DNA of 64,000 nt from CAUTUX01 sp963545485. GTDB lineage: Bacteria; Bacillota; Clostridia; Christensenellales; CAG-917. The DNA lies in assembly GCA_963545485.1 (NCBI GenBank), contig CAUUJG010000003.1, forward strand, positions 33,936 through 97,935, written 5' to 3'. Below are positions 9,329 to 18,231 of this stretch, piece after piece. A model generated the notes under the pieces. That model saw nothing but the letters and a program-made list of their open reading frames with translations. It was not told where the DNA came from and searched no databases. The number at the start of each line of letters is the position of its first letter. Within the stretch, counting starts at the first letter, position 1. Both the position numbers and the translations under genes were made by a program.

Positions 9329-10273
9329 CTAACCGTTTATCCAGTTTATTTTGTCTTTTTTCTCTAGCAACCCAGCAAACTTAGCTTCATTTGATTCAAC
9401 ATAACTTTTGGTTACCTCACAATTGATAATTGTAATGGGACTTCTTAAAAATGCATATCTTCGTATCAATGTTACTGTGCTTGGTATTGTTATTGTATTA
9501 ATTTTTGTATCTCTAAATGCTGAATCTCCTATCTCTTTTAAGCCTTCATTTAATGTTACCATTTTTAAACTCTCACAACTTGCAAATGCCAAATCTGATA
9601 TCTTTTCAACTGTAGATGGTGTTTTGAGTTCTTTTAATGGGGCATCTTCAAATGCTTCCCTTCCTATCTGCTTTAACCCTTCGTTTAGTGTAAGCTTTTT
9701 TAGGCTCTTGCAGTTATTAAATGCCATGTCTCCTATTGTTTCTACACTACTAGGTATATTGAGTGTTTCAATTGGTGTGTTGTAAAATGCATTTTTACCT
9801 ATCTTCTTTACTCCTTCTCTCAGTGTTATATTTTTAAGATTTTTACAGCGATAAAAGGCACGATAGCCTATCTCCTCTACATCCCCAGAAATATCTACAC
9901 TTTCTATTGTTTGATTAAAAAAAGCATCATCTTCTATTTTCTTTATCTTTGATCCCTTATATTCTCCAGGTACAGTTATATTTTTAAGAGTTTCCGAAAT
10001 ATCAATGTATTTCTTTATAGACCAACCATCAGATTCTTTTTGCATTTCAAATATCTTCGCTATCTCTTCATCCGTCATTTTCTTTTGTGGTTTTAATTCC
10101 TCTTCATTCTCAGGCTTCTTCTCTTTATCTTCCGCAGGTTTTTCTTGTCCTGTTTGTTGTCCTGTACCATTGTCACTGCTAGGTTTTTTCTTTGCTCCGC
10201 CGCATCCAAATAAAGAAAGTGACATTATAAAAAGTAAAATTAATAACATAATTAACTTTAAATTCTTCTTCAC
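9329..10273 (-). CDS. BspA-like LRR lipoprotein
   Basis: A predicted lipoprotein with Lys-rich N-terminus, hydrophobic stretch and lipobox LFGC, followed by a low-complexity linker rich in Lys, Glu, Gln and Pro (about residues 30-70) and then about nine LRR_5 repeats (IPSSVETIGDMAF, LNEGLKEIGDSAF). The GTG at 10273 is preferred as start because a GAGGAG site lies 7-8 bases before it. An upstream in-frame ATG at 10306 has no such site. It is the only LRR protein of the window with an export signal and should sit on the outer face of the membrane, where it could bind host or cell-wall ligands. Confidence 0.88.
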   Translation of the reverse strand: MKKNLKLIMLLILLFIMSLSLFGCGGAKKKPSSDNGTGQQTGQEKPAEDKEKKPENEEELKPQKKMTDEEIAKIFEMQKESDGWSIKKYIDISETLKNITVPGEYKGSKIKKIEDDAFFNQTIESVDISGDVEEIGYRAFYRCKNLKNITLREGVKKIGKNAFYNTPIETLNIPSSVETIGDMAFNNCKSLKKLTLNEGLKQIGREAFEDAPLKELKTPSTVEKISDLAFASCESLKMVTLNEGLKEIGDSAFRDTKINTITIPSTVTLIRRYAFLRSPITIINCEVTKSYVESNEAKFAGLLEKKDKINWING

Positions 10274-10492
10274 AATTTTTCTCCTCAATCCTGTTAGATA
10301 TAACAATAGTATATCGTAAGAAATTTAGTTGTTACAAATAACGGAATAAAAATAAATCAGATTAATGCCCTGTTCGCATGTGTGATAGTGTTACATTTTT
10401 TTGTCGCATTATATGACGATATTTAAATGATAAATGTATAATTCGCAATGTAAAATATTTCGCCCAAATAAGTTCTATTTTATTTTCATGAC

Positions 10493-10569
10493 ATGTTTTC
10501 GTGTAAGTTAGCAGTAAAACTCGCTATGTTTTCGTGTAATATATATTTAAAAGTCGCTATGTTTTCGTG
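10493..10569. repeat. three direct repeats with 33-bp period
   Basis: ATGTTTTCGTG occurs at 10493-10503, 10526-10536 and 10559-10569, exactly 33 bp apart. The last two copies extend to TCGCTATGTTTTCGTG. They end about 40 bp before the ATPase gene at 10611. The spacing is about three helical turns, which suits a protein-binding array that controls the gene. This function is inferred. Confidence 0.7.
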
Positions 10570-10610
10570 CATTTCTCTTTTTAAGATGTTATATTTTACT
10601 TAGGTGTTAT

Positions 10611-11966
10611 ATGAATAATAGATATTTAAAAAGAAAAATTGATGATGTATTGATGCAATGGAAAAAAGATACAGATAAGTCTCCTCTTATAATAAAGGGA
10701 TGTAGACAAATTGGGAAAACTGAATCTATTAAGCATTTTGCTAAAAATTCAGAATACGAATCAGTAGTTGAAATAAATTTCTACGAAGAGCCCAAGTATA
10801 AGGGTATTATCCATGAAGGATATAGCACTGACTCTATAATAAAGAACATATCTTTGATTGACCCATCAAAAAAATTTATTCCTGGCAAGACACTTATATT
10901 CTTCGATGAAATCACTGAATTCCCTGAAATTGCAACGTCGTTAAAATTTTTTAATATTGATCAACGTTTTGACGTCATATGTAGCGGATCACTTCTTGGA
11001 GCCAATTATAATAAAATCGAAAGTAATAGCGTAGGATATAAAACTGACTATGAAATGTACTCTCTTGATTTTGAAGAATTTCTTTGGTCTAGCGGATATG
11101 ACGAATCTCATCTTGATAATATGTTAAATCATATGATTAATTGTATGCCGTTTTCTGAAAATGAAATGCTTGTATATCATCAACTATTCCTTGAATATAT
11201 CATTCTCGGTGGGATGCCATCTGTAATTAATAAATATATAAGCAATAAAACTTTCACTGGCACCCTCGATATACAACGCAAATTAATTAACGGATATAAA
11301 GAAGATATTCGTAAATATGCTGTAGGCATCGAACAAACTAAAATACTAAATGTTTTTAATAGTATTCCTATACAATTAGCAAAAGAAAATAAGACTTTTC
11401 AATTATCAAAAATATCTAAGGATGCACGTTCTCGAAACTACAGAGGTTGCATTGAATGGTTAAAAGATAGCGGAATAATTAACTCCTGTTATGCTTTAAG
11501 CAATATTGATATTCCTCTCTCTGCTAATTATGACATAAATAAATTTAAGTTATATTTTAATGACACTGGTCTACTAATATCTCAGCTTGATGATGAAACG
11601 CAAGATGATTTAAGAGTAAATAAAAACCTAGGCACATATAAAGGTGCAATATATGAAAATATTGTAGCTGAAGCCCTAACTAAATTAAATTACAAACTCT
11701 TCTATTACAAAAAAGATAACAGCACTCTAGAAGAAGACTTCCTCATCAGAAATAAAGATAAAATTGTTCCTATAGAGGTTAAAGCAACAAATGGAACTTC
11801 AAAATCACTGCAAACCCTCATAGCGAATGATAAATATAAAAACATCACATATGGAATTAAATTGAGTAAAAGCAATATCGGATTTAAATCTAATATCTTT
11901 TCTTTCCCGTATTTCTGCACATTCCTTCTTAGAAAATTTCTTAATAGAACCCATTTAATTGTTTGA
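10611..11966 (+). CDS. AAA_14/DUF4143 ATPase (COG1373-type)
   Basis: An intact 451-aa ATPase. The P-loop is GCRQIGKT (residues 30-37) and Walker B is LIFFDEITE (about 95-103). A mid region has the family's LGGMP motif. The C-terminal DUF4143 domain ends with EEDFLIRNKDKIVPIEVKAT, whose E-x-D and E-x-K residues match a PD-(D/E)XK nuclease-like core. The start ATG follows an AGGTG site. The family is common and often multicopy in anaerobes, sometimes in many degenerate copies. Its role is unknown. The 33-bp direct repeats just upstream look like its control region. Confidence 0.88.
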   Translation: MNNRYLKRKIDDVLMQWKKDTDKSPLIIKGCRQIGKTESIKHFAKNSEYESVVEINFYEEPKYKGIIHEGYSTDSIIKNISLIDPSKKFIPGKTLIFFDEITEFPEIATSLKFFNIDQRFDVICSGSLLGANYNKIESNSVGYKTDYEMYSLDFEEFLWSSGYDESHLDNMLNHMINCMPFSENEMLVYHQLFLEYIILGGMPSVINKYISNKTFTGTLDIQRKLINGYKEDIRKYAVGIEQTKILNVFNSIPIQLAKENKTFQLSKISKDARSRNYRGCIEWLKDSGIINSCYALSNIDIPLSANYDINKFKLYFNDTGLLISQLDDETQDDLRVNKNLGTYKGAIYENIVAEALTKLNYKLFYYKKDNSTLEEDFLIRNKDKIVPIEVKATNGTSKSLQTLIANDKYKNITYGIKLSKSNIGFKSNIFSFPYFCTFLLRKFLNRTHLIV

Positions 11967-12035
11967 GGTGGTATTTGAGTGTTTCACAAATCATTACAAT
12001 ACATCATCCTGAAATCTTTATTGCTAAGATTCCAC

Positions 12036-12980
12036 CTACTCGCTAATATGTCGCCAACAACGTTTTTTCATAAATTGTGAAATTGAAGAGACCTCTTCTC
12101 CTTCGTAGTACCTTGTAAGCAATCTTTTGAATTCTGGTACTTCTTTTTCTGGAATTACTAAAATTCCTCCAGCATGTGAAATCAAATAATGATTTGCAAA
12201 AATAATAGATGATCTTTTATTGCCATCAAGAAAAATTTGCGTTTTCATGCAGTATAAGGATAGTCTAATCGCAATTTCAATAGGACTTAAATCTTCAGTA
12301 ATTATTTCGTTGATTCTATCCTTTACATCTGACTCAATTGGAAGTGGCGGAATGTATGACGAACCACCTATACTTACAGGTATTCCACGTATTCGTCCAC
12401 CTTGATTAAAGAAAGATTCATTTATAAGTTTTGCAATATGAGATAATAGATAATAGTCTGTTCTACTCATGAGCACATCCTTGTCTAGGATAAACTCCCA
12501 AGCATGCTTTAGGTTTAATATTTTTTGCACATCACTTGCAGTAATGCCGGATATCTTTTGGTTGTCTAAAATTTCTTCTGTTTGCATATATGAAGTCGCT
12601 ATCCCTTCTAAGACTGCCTGGTCATAAATATTGCTTTTCATGTTTGCTCTAGCAAAATCAATGTTAATAATAACCTCTTTTGATAAGTTGTTTTCTAAAT
12701 ATCCTAGGCTAGTGAGTTCTTTTTCTATCTGTCTAAGTTCTCTATTTATTATCCTAATTTCCATAGCATTACGAAGAAGTAAATTATATAAATCGTCAGT
12801 ATACACACCTACATATGTAGAAGTCTTCTTTCCTAATACACGATTCCTAACATATAGATATTTTCCACCATCTCTTTCCTTTATTTCTGGCGTGCCAATA
12901 TATGGCATAAGATTAAGCCTTGCATTTAATTCTGACTTTTTCAGTAGTAATTCTTTTATTTCATAATATTGTATTGCCAT
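12036..12980 (-). CDS. Fic-fold protein with Gln in place of the catalytic His
   Basis: A 314-aa protein with a long N-terminal helical part (about 1-110) and a Fic domain (about 115-300). The Fic core reads QIFLDGNKR at 248-256, where active AMP transferases have H-P-F-x-D/E-G-N-x-R. The Phe, Asp, Gly, Asn and Arg are kept but the catalytic His is Gln248. The region around AVLEGIATS (about 122-130) corresponds to the family's inhibitory-helix motif. The start has a strong AAGGAG site. Loss of His suggests it does not AMPylate in the usual way. It may bind nucleotide or act through another reaction. The promoter region contains a seven-base C tract. Confidence 0.82.
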   Translation of the reverse strand: MAIQYYEIKELLLKKSELNARLNLMPYIGTPEIKERDGGKYLYVRNRVLGKKTSTYVGVYTDDLYNLLLRNAMEIRIINRELRQIEKELTSLGYLENNLSKEVIINIDFARANMKSNIYDQAVLEGIATSYMQTEEILDNQKISGITASDVQKILNLKHAWEFILDKDVLMSRTDYYLLSHIAKLINESFFNQGGRIRGIPVSIGGSSYIPPLPIESDVKDRINEIITEDLSPIEIAIRLSLYCMKTQIFLDGNKRSSIIFANHYLISHAGGILVIPEKEVPEFKRLLTRYYEGEEVSSISQFMKKRCWRHISE

Positions 12981-13013
12981 AGTATTTGCTCCTTGGGGTC
13001 AATTTATGCCTTT

Positions 13014-13044
13014 ATTATACATATATTGCCCCCCCAAAATGCAA
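13014..13044 (-). promoter_or_regulatory. possible Fic-gene promoter with G7 tract in the spacer
   Basis: On the minus strand a TATAAT box (13014-13019) is preceded by TTGCAT (13039-13044) with a 19-bp spacer that includes seven consecutive G (13029-13035). The optimum is 17 bp, so slippage of the tract could change promoter strength. Transcript start and switching are inferred. Confidence 0.4.
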
Positions 13045-13379
13045 CTTCGTTTTTACGATTTAATTTTATTTTAATGCATCAAAAAATTATCCTACTACTT
13101 TCTACTTAATTAATACATTTTTCAATAACCGTCTATCTAACCCAATAAATTTAATTTATCCTTCCCCAAAAAATCCCTTTCAAAAATGGTTTACAAACCC
13201 ATCGCTACAAAATCGCTACCTGATTATATCAATTCTGCTCCAAATATCACCTACTGTGCCCTAATTTTAACAAATCTAATTTTTCAATCCTATTTATCCA
13301 GCGTGATTGAGTAAACTCTAGAGGGCGATGAAATTATTATGTATGCAAATAAAATATGAACATCGTTAGAGATGAGTTC
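13045..13379. other. intergenic stretch
   Basis: No gene is seen. The octamer ATCGCTAC is repeated with an 11-bp period at 13201-13208 and 13212-13219. It may be a leftover operator or simple duplication. Confidence 0.4.
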
Positions 13380-13697
13380 TTATTCTCTATTTACCAGTGA
13401 TCCCCAAATGACATCAAAGCATACATCTTCACTACCTTCTGAATTCCACATATCATCCCACTGAACAGGTTTTGATTTTGCTCTGCAATATATTTTCTTT
13501 AATTTATTGCAACATCCGAATATATAACCACCCATAACTTCCACTGAACTTGGTATTACAATTGACTTAATTTTAACTCCACTGAATGCCCAACTACCGA
13601 TTTCTTTTAATCCTTCATTTAGGGTATCTTATCAATATCACTAATCCCACATTCGCCAATACTTTCCATTGTTTTAGGAAACTTTATTCGCTTAATT
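13380..13697 (-). pseudogene. relic of a BspA-like LRR gene (C-terminal end)
   Basis: The minus strand encodes LRR_5 repeats and the same C-terminal cap as the 584-aa protein: FPKTMESIGECG, then after a frameshift near 13627 LNEGLKEIGSWAF, IPSSVEVMGGYIFG, IYCRAKSKPVQWDDMW and a VIWGS end with TAA at 13380-13382. The 5' part is missing and it abuts the 3' end of the ATPase gene at 13692. It is a truncated, frameshifted remnant. Confidence 0.78.
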
Positions 13698-14960
13698 CTT
13701 TAAGCAACCAATTGGAATCACATATGTTCCGTCTTGCGTTTTATATGCAAACGAAGATATGCCACATATGACTGCCTTAAACTTAGGTTTATTCATACTT
13801 TCAAAATCTAGAATTGATTCTACTTTGTTTAGACTCTTGATCCCTTGTTCTATTAATGATTTTCCACCCAACTTAATTTCTACTAAACCATAATCCCCAT
13901 TTCTTAGTTGTATAATGGCATCACACTCTAAACCATTTTTATCTCGATAGTGTAATACTTCTCCATCAATTGATTCTGCATAAATCTTCAAGTCCCTGAT
14001 AACCATATTTTCAAACAAAAGACCAAGCGTATTTATGTCATTCAATAAATTTTCTGGAGAAAGTCCTAGTGCAGCAGTAGCGATTGATGGATCCACAAAA
14101 TATCTTGTCTCACACTGTCTTATTGCTGTCTTACTCCTGGTATTTGCACTCCATGCCCCAACATCATCAATTACAAAAATTTGTCTCAAATAATTTAAGT
14201 ACTTATACAAAGACATTTGAGAAAACATTTTTTCATTCCCATCCACATCCCTTCGTATAGTCTCTAGTGACGCTTGAGTTGCAATGTTTCTGGCATATGA
14301 CTTCATGACTTTACTCAATTTTTTTCCACTACCTATTAATTCTTTTACTTGAACTCTATTATCTTTTACTAATGAGTCATAATAGTCAACGGCTTGTTGC
14401 AATGCAATTTTTTTTTGTACACCTATCGCTTTAGGCCAGCCGCCTCTACAAATCAAATATGAAATATCATCAATTTGATGATGTGACTCTCCATACACTT
14501 CGTCACCATTAAATAAACTTGCAAGTGAAATTACTCCGCTTGAATCTTTAGACTCGTATAAACTCATTGTTCTCATTGTTAATTTCACAATTCGTCCTAT
14601 ACCTGAGTGAGTTCCTTCTGACAATTCTATGGGAAGTGCTGAACCAGTTAGAATAAATTGTCCAAATTTATCTCTTTCATCTACTTCATACCTTACCGTA
14701 TTCCATATGTTTGGAATCAATTGCCACTCATCTATTAGTCGTGGACTGTCTCCTTCAAGCAAACTTGCTGGATTGGTTTCAGATATAATTTTATATTTCT
14801 CAAAATTCTGTGGTTCATCAATTTTAAGTACACTACCTGAAAGATGCTTCGCTGTAGTCGTCTTGCCACACCACTTTGCTCCTTCAATTAAAACTGCCCC
14901 CTTGGACTGCAATCTAAATTTTATATTATCCTCTATAATACGTTTATAATATCGCTCCAT
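13692..14960 (-). CDS. AAA_14/DUF4143 ATPase (COG1373-type)
   Basis: An intact 422-aa ATPase of the same broad family as the one at 10611-11966 but of a different subgroup. The P-loop is GAKWCGKTT (about residues 27-35), Walker B is PRLIDEWQ (about 73-80), and ILTGSA (sensor) follows. The C-terminal DUF4143 part ends with GLECDAIIQL and YGLVEIKLGG, a PD-(D/E)XK-like arrangement (E-x-D ... E-x-K). The start follows a GAGG site. Four 22-bp-spaced repeats lie 57-135 bp upstream. Its physiological role is not established. A toxin, defence or maintenance role has been guessed for such multicopy ATPases. Confidence 0.88.
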   Translation of the reverse strand: MERYYKRIIEDNIKFRLQSKGAVLIEGAKWCGKTTTAKHLSGSVLKIDEPQNFEKYKIISETNPASLLEGDSPRLIDEWQLIPNIWNTVRYEVDERDKFGQFILTGSALPIELSEGTHSGIGRIVKLTMRTMSLYESKDSSGVISLASLFNGDEVYGESHHQIDDISYLICRGGWPKAIGVQKKIALQQAVDYYDSLVKDNRVQVKELIGSGKKLSKVMKSYARNIATQASLETIRRDVDGNEKMFSQMSLYKYLNYLRQIFVIDDVGAWSANTRSKTAIRQCETRYFVDPSIATAALGLSPENLLNDINTLGLLFENMVIRDLKIYAESIDGEVLHYRDKNGLECDAIIQLRNGDYGLVEIKLGGKSLIEQGIKSLNKVESILDFESMNKPKFKAVICGISSFAYKTQDGTYVIPIGCLKN

Positions 14961-15016
14961 TTGTTACCTCGTTTGATTATATTATAGCATCATGCGATTA
15001 ATGTTTTAATAACTTT

Positions 15017-15095
15017 AGAGTATTTGGCGTTTTTATTTAGAGTGTTTGGCTATATTTTTTAGAGTATTTGGCGTTTTTTATTTAAAGTGTTTGGC
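15017..15095. repeat. four direct repeats with 22-23 bp period
   Basis: The unit (A/G)AGTRTTTGGC, full form AGAGTATTTGGC, occurs at 15017, 15039, 15061 and 15084. The copies alternate between AGAGTATTTGGCG and (A/G)AGTGTTTGGCTA, so the array may also be seen as a doubled 44-45 bp unit. It lies directly upstream of the ATPase gene that starts at 14960. The two-turn spacing suggests co-operative binding of one protein on one DNA face. Confidence 0.75.
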
Positions 15096-15283
15096 TATAT
15101 TCTATTAAAAAGTTCTAATCCATAATTACATATCAGCGAATCAACGAGAGATTTAACACAACTTAGTATCTTTGCGTTTCGCCATTTTTTCAATAGGTCG
15201 GTGTCAACTTATTTGATACAAAATAATTTTTTAAGTTAATCATCTAACGAAAAAATAGACGCTAACTGTAAGTAACATTAAAC

Positions 15284-17101
15284 TTAGTCTGCGAATTCAA
15301 ACTTAAATCCATCTTTCTCAACTTTTGTATTGATTTTACTTCCCTTTAAAGAACGTAGGTCATCTTTATTTTCAAATAAGAACATAGCAATTCGATCTAA
15401 TAATCTATCATTTATGGCATTTAAAATGTCTCTACCACCCTTGGAAGCGTCAACACCTTTAAGGATGTATTCAATAGCTTCCATTTCCTTTTCAAATTCT
15501 AATTCAAGTTTATATTTTTCTTCAATTCCTCTAATTACAGGTTTTAATTTAGATTTACAAATCTTAACTTGAAACTCTCTATCTTGAATGAAATTAAATG
15601 GAACGATATTATTGTATCCAATACGACCTAAAAGTTCAGGTCTCTTTAATTCTTGATCAAAGTACTCTTTAACTATCTTTATAAATTCTTTAGCCACACC
15701 TTCTTTATCAGAACTCGCTTGTACCTGGTTAGCACCTAAATTTGAAGTAAATACAATGATTGTATCACTAAAGTATACTGTTTCGCCTTTTGAATCTGTT
15801 AAACGTCCATCTTCTAAAATTTGTAAGAAAATATCCAATATACGAGGATTTGGTTTGGCTGCTTTTTCAATTTCATCAAACAAAACTACACTAAATGGAT
15901 ATTCTTTGATTGCGTTTGTTAATTGTCCACCTTCTTCATATCCAACATATCCAGGAGGTGCACCGATTAATTTTTGATCACTATTTTCTTGTGCATACTC
16001 TGACATATCAAAACGAATACATGCTTGTTCATCGCCAAATAGAAACTTAGCTAAAGCTTTTGAAAGCTCTGTTTTACCAACGCCAGTTGGACCAACAAAG
16101 AAGAATACGCCTTTTGGCATAGACCTAGACGAAGTTTTATGAAGTCCTGTTAACCCCATATAAGCCTTAACAACTGTTTTCTCAATCTTCTCGATTGCTT
16201 CTTCTTGACCTACTACTCTTTCAGATAGTTCCTTTTTGATATTTTTAACTCTTGATTGTTCTAACTTTTCCCATGGATTTTCTTTTTCACCATATTTAAA
16301 TAAATAGAATAACTTATCAAATGAAGTCTTATCTTCTTTTCTAGATAATCTAGAAAGTTGGATAATTTCTCTATTAGTGAAATCCTCAAGCATATCAATG
16401 CATTCAATGTTCTCAACATCCAATAATGAGTTAGTTCCGCCTTTTAGTCTAACTTCAAACGAATCCTCTATTTTTTGGATTATTTGTTTTCTTTCTTGCC
16501 TATCTGGTTTTTGTAATGTGACAATCTCAACTTCAGGATTTCCTTGATAGAAAGAAATAGGAAGACCAGAAGCTTTGTTTAAAACAATTACGACAACACT
16601 TTCATTACAATCTGAATTTAAATAATCTACTTTTCTATCCTTTAAAGCCTTACCTAAAAGAGTAATATTTTGTCTTTCATCGTCAGACAAACCATTGACA
16701 CTGAATAAATATTCAGACCAGTTAATAATGAATGCAACTTTCTTTTTCTTATCAATAACATTTTTATAAACAACATTCAATATTTCTGATGAAGTTTTGA
16801 ATAATCCTTGTTGGTCTTTTGGAGCACCTTGTTCATCATCAAGATCATACGAATCACCTTCAACTTTTACTTCATCTGTAAGAGTTAGTTTCTCAATTGC
16901 TCCAGTAGCCCCTTCAACTCTATCCCAGTACACAATGTCTTGATAGCCCATTTCTTTGAACATTGTTTCAAGGTACTCTCTTAAAGTGACAATTTTGTTC
17001 TTATCATCTAAATAGACATCGCCAACATTACCGTCAATCATAACGCATTTTTTAATACCCGCACTCCTTCTAATTTTATTAAAACTATTTTGTAAAGACA
17101 T
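15284..17101 (-). CDS. ClpB-like AAA+ ATPase, last gene of a predicted defence operon
   Basis: A 605-aa protein. Residues 1-260 look like a degenerate first AAA domain: VAFIINWSEYLF (about 122-133) resembles a Walker B strand, but no P-loop is present. Residues 285-600 are a ClpA/B-type AAA_2 module with GPTGVGKT (337-344), pore loop GYVG (384-387), Walker B VVLFDEIEKA (405-414), sensor FTSNLG, an arginine-finger LLGRIGYNN and sensor-2-like GGRDIL. No ClpB N-domain or middle coiled coil is seen; the neighbouring 372-aa coiled-coil protein could supply that in trans (inference). The start has an AGGAG site, 11 bp after the upstream stop. It probably remodels or senses the partner complex. Confidence 0.88.
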   Translation of the reverse strand: MSLQNSFNKIRRSAGIKKCVMIDGNVGDVYLDDKNKIVTLREYLETMFKEMGYQDIVYWDRVEGATGAIEKLTLTDEVKVEGDSYDLDDEQGAPKDQQGLFKTSSEILNVVYKNVIDKKKKVAFIINWSEYLFSVNGLSDDERQNITLLGKALKDRKVDYLNSDCNESVVVIVLNKASGLPISFYQGNPEVEIVTLQKPDRQERKQIIQKIEDSFEVRLKGGTNSLLDVENIECIDMLEDFTNREIIQLSRLSRKEDKTSFDKLFYLFKYGEKENPWEKLEQSRVKNIKKELSERVVGQEEAIEKIEKTVVKAYMGLTGLHKTSSRSMPKGVFFFVGPTGVGKTELSKALAKFLFGDEQACIRFDMSEYAQENSDQKLIGAPPGYVGYEEGGQLTNAIKEYPFSVVLFDEIEKAAKPNPRILDIFLQILEDGRLTDSKGETVYFSDTIIVFTSNLGANQVQASSDKEGVAKEFIKIVKEYFDQELKRPELLGRIGYNNIVPFNFIQDREFQVKICKSKLKPVIRGIEEKYKLELEFEKEMEAIEYILKGVDASKGGRDILNAINDRLLDRIAMFLFENKDDLRSLKGSKINTKVEKDGFKFEFAD

Positions 17102-17112
17102 ATGTTTTTCTC

Positions 17113-18231
17113 CTACTTTGTTCCTTTTTTTGTGTTAATGCATTGATATTTTTGAGTAGAAATCTTATCTGGATTTGACCATTGCACTTCCTCATAAAGT
17201 ACATTAATATCATAAATTTTCTTTAAATCTTCCATAAATGGATTAATATCCTTATTACAAGCTAATCCTTCATATCCATCAAAATGATACATAAACTTAC
17301 CATTTAATTGAATTTCAAATTCTGCAATCTGACCAGATGCCTTTAATGCGACTAATTTTACGATATTTCTTTCTCTATCAATTTTTAGATTATTCTTTGT
17401 ATCAACAATGAATCCTCTTTCTTTAATTGCCTTGATAATGACCTTTAAAATTTCCTTTCTAACCTTTTCATCAGTAATTGCTTCGTTTGTAACTTTAGTA
17501 GCTTCTTCAATTGTTGAAACTTTATCTAATATAGATGCATTAATACCACTAGATTCAAGTTCGCTCTTGTATTCAGCAATTACGTGAGCAGTTTTCTTAT
17601 TCAACAGTATATCATATTGTTCTTGTGCTTTTGAGATTATATCTTCAAAAGATAAAGCTGAATTGCCATCTTTTAGCAATTCTCTGTATGCTAATTCTCT
17701 CAATGAAACATCATCAACTTCATTAATCTTTTGTAATATCTTTTCTTCAAAACTTAAAACACCGTTAATTTTATTTAGCATATCTTGAGCAGATGATTGA
17801 CCAGCATTTAATAAACCTTCATTGATCATCTGATCAATTACAGCTAATTTTGTACCAATAAGTTCATTCACTGTATTTGTAAGTTCAACACCTTTATTTC
17901 TAAGAATTACATTCAATTCATTAAATTGTTTAACTAAATCTCTACTTCTTTGGTCACCATAACCAGTATCCGTATCAAATGTCTGTTTTTTCATGACTTT
18001 ATATTTTTCTAAAGATTCGACAAATGAATTAATTAAACTTTGAATCTTTTTCTTTGAATCAAGAAGGTAAGCTTCATACTCTCTAACTTTTGAAGTTTCT
18101 AACCGGTTTGCGGTTTCATGGATTCTATTTAAAACCTTATCAATTTTAGATAATGAATGACTAACAACTTCACACTGTGATTGAATTTGTATTGTGACTC
18201 CTTCGAAGTCCACTGTTACTTGATGACTCAC
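17113..18231 (-). CDS. coiled-coil protein of the predicted defence operon
   Basis: A 372-aa, mostly helical, charged protein. Residues 20-90 and 115-245 have heptad-like patterns (coiled coils), and the last 100 residues (about 270-372) look like a small alpha/beta domain with ending KYQCINTKKGTK. It starts with GTG at 18231, overlapping the TGA of the HEPN gene as GTGA and preceded by a strong GAGGAGGAT site, so the stoichiometry is probably coupled. I do not recognise the family. Position and coil content suggest a scaffold or sensor bridging the AAA+ ATPase with the helicase/HEPN pair. Confidence 0.8.
   Translation of the reverse strand: MSHQVTVDFEGVTIQIQSQCEVVSHSLSKIDKVLNRIHETANRLETSKVREYEAYLLDSKKKIQSLINSFVESLEKYKVMKKQTFDTDTGYGDQRSRDLVKQFNELNVILRNKGVELTNTVNELIGTKLAVIDQMINEGLLNAGQSSAQDMLNKINGVLSFEEKILQKINEVDDVSLRELAYRELLKDGNSALSFEDIISKAQEQYDILLNKKTAHVIAEYKSELESSGINASILDKVSTIEEATKVTNEAITDEKVRKEILKVIIKAIKERGFIVDTKNNLKIDRERNIVKLVALKASGQIAEFEIQLNGKFMYHFDGYEGLACNKDINPFMEDLKKIYDINVLYEEVQWSNPDKISTQKYQCINTKKGTK

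Noticed and set aside
12036..12980. Fic toxin-antitoxin pair
   Set aside because: No small antitoxin gene is adjacent to either Fic gene.
15017..15095. CRISPR array
   Set aside because: The units are about 12 bp with about 10 bp between them, far shorter than CRISPR repeats and spacers, and no cas gene is nearby.
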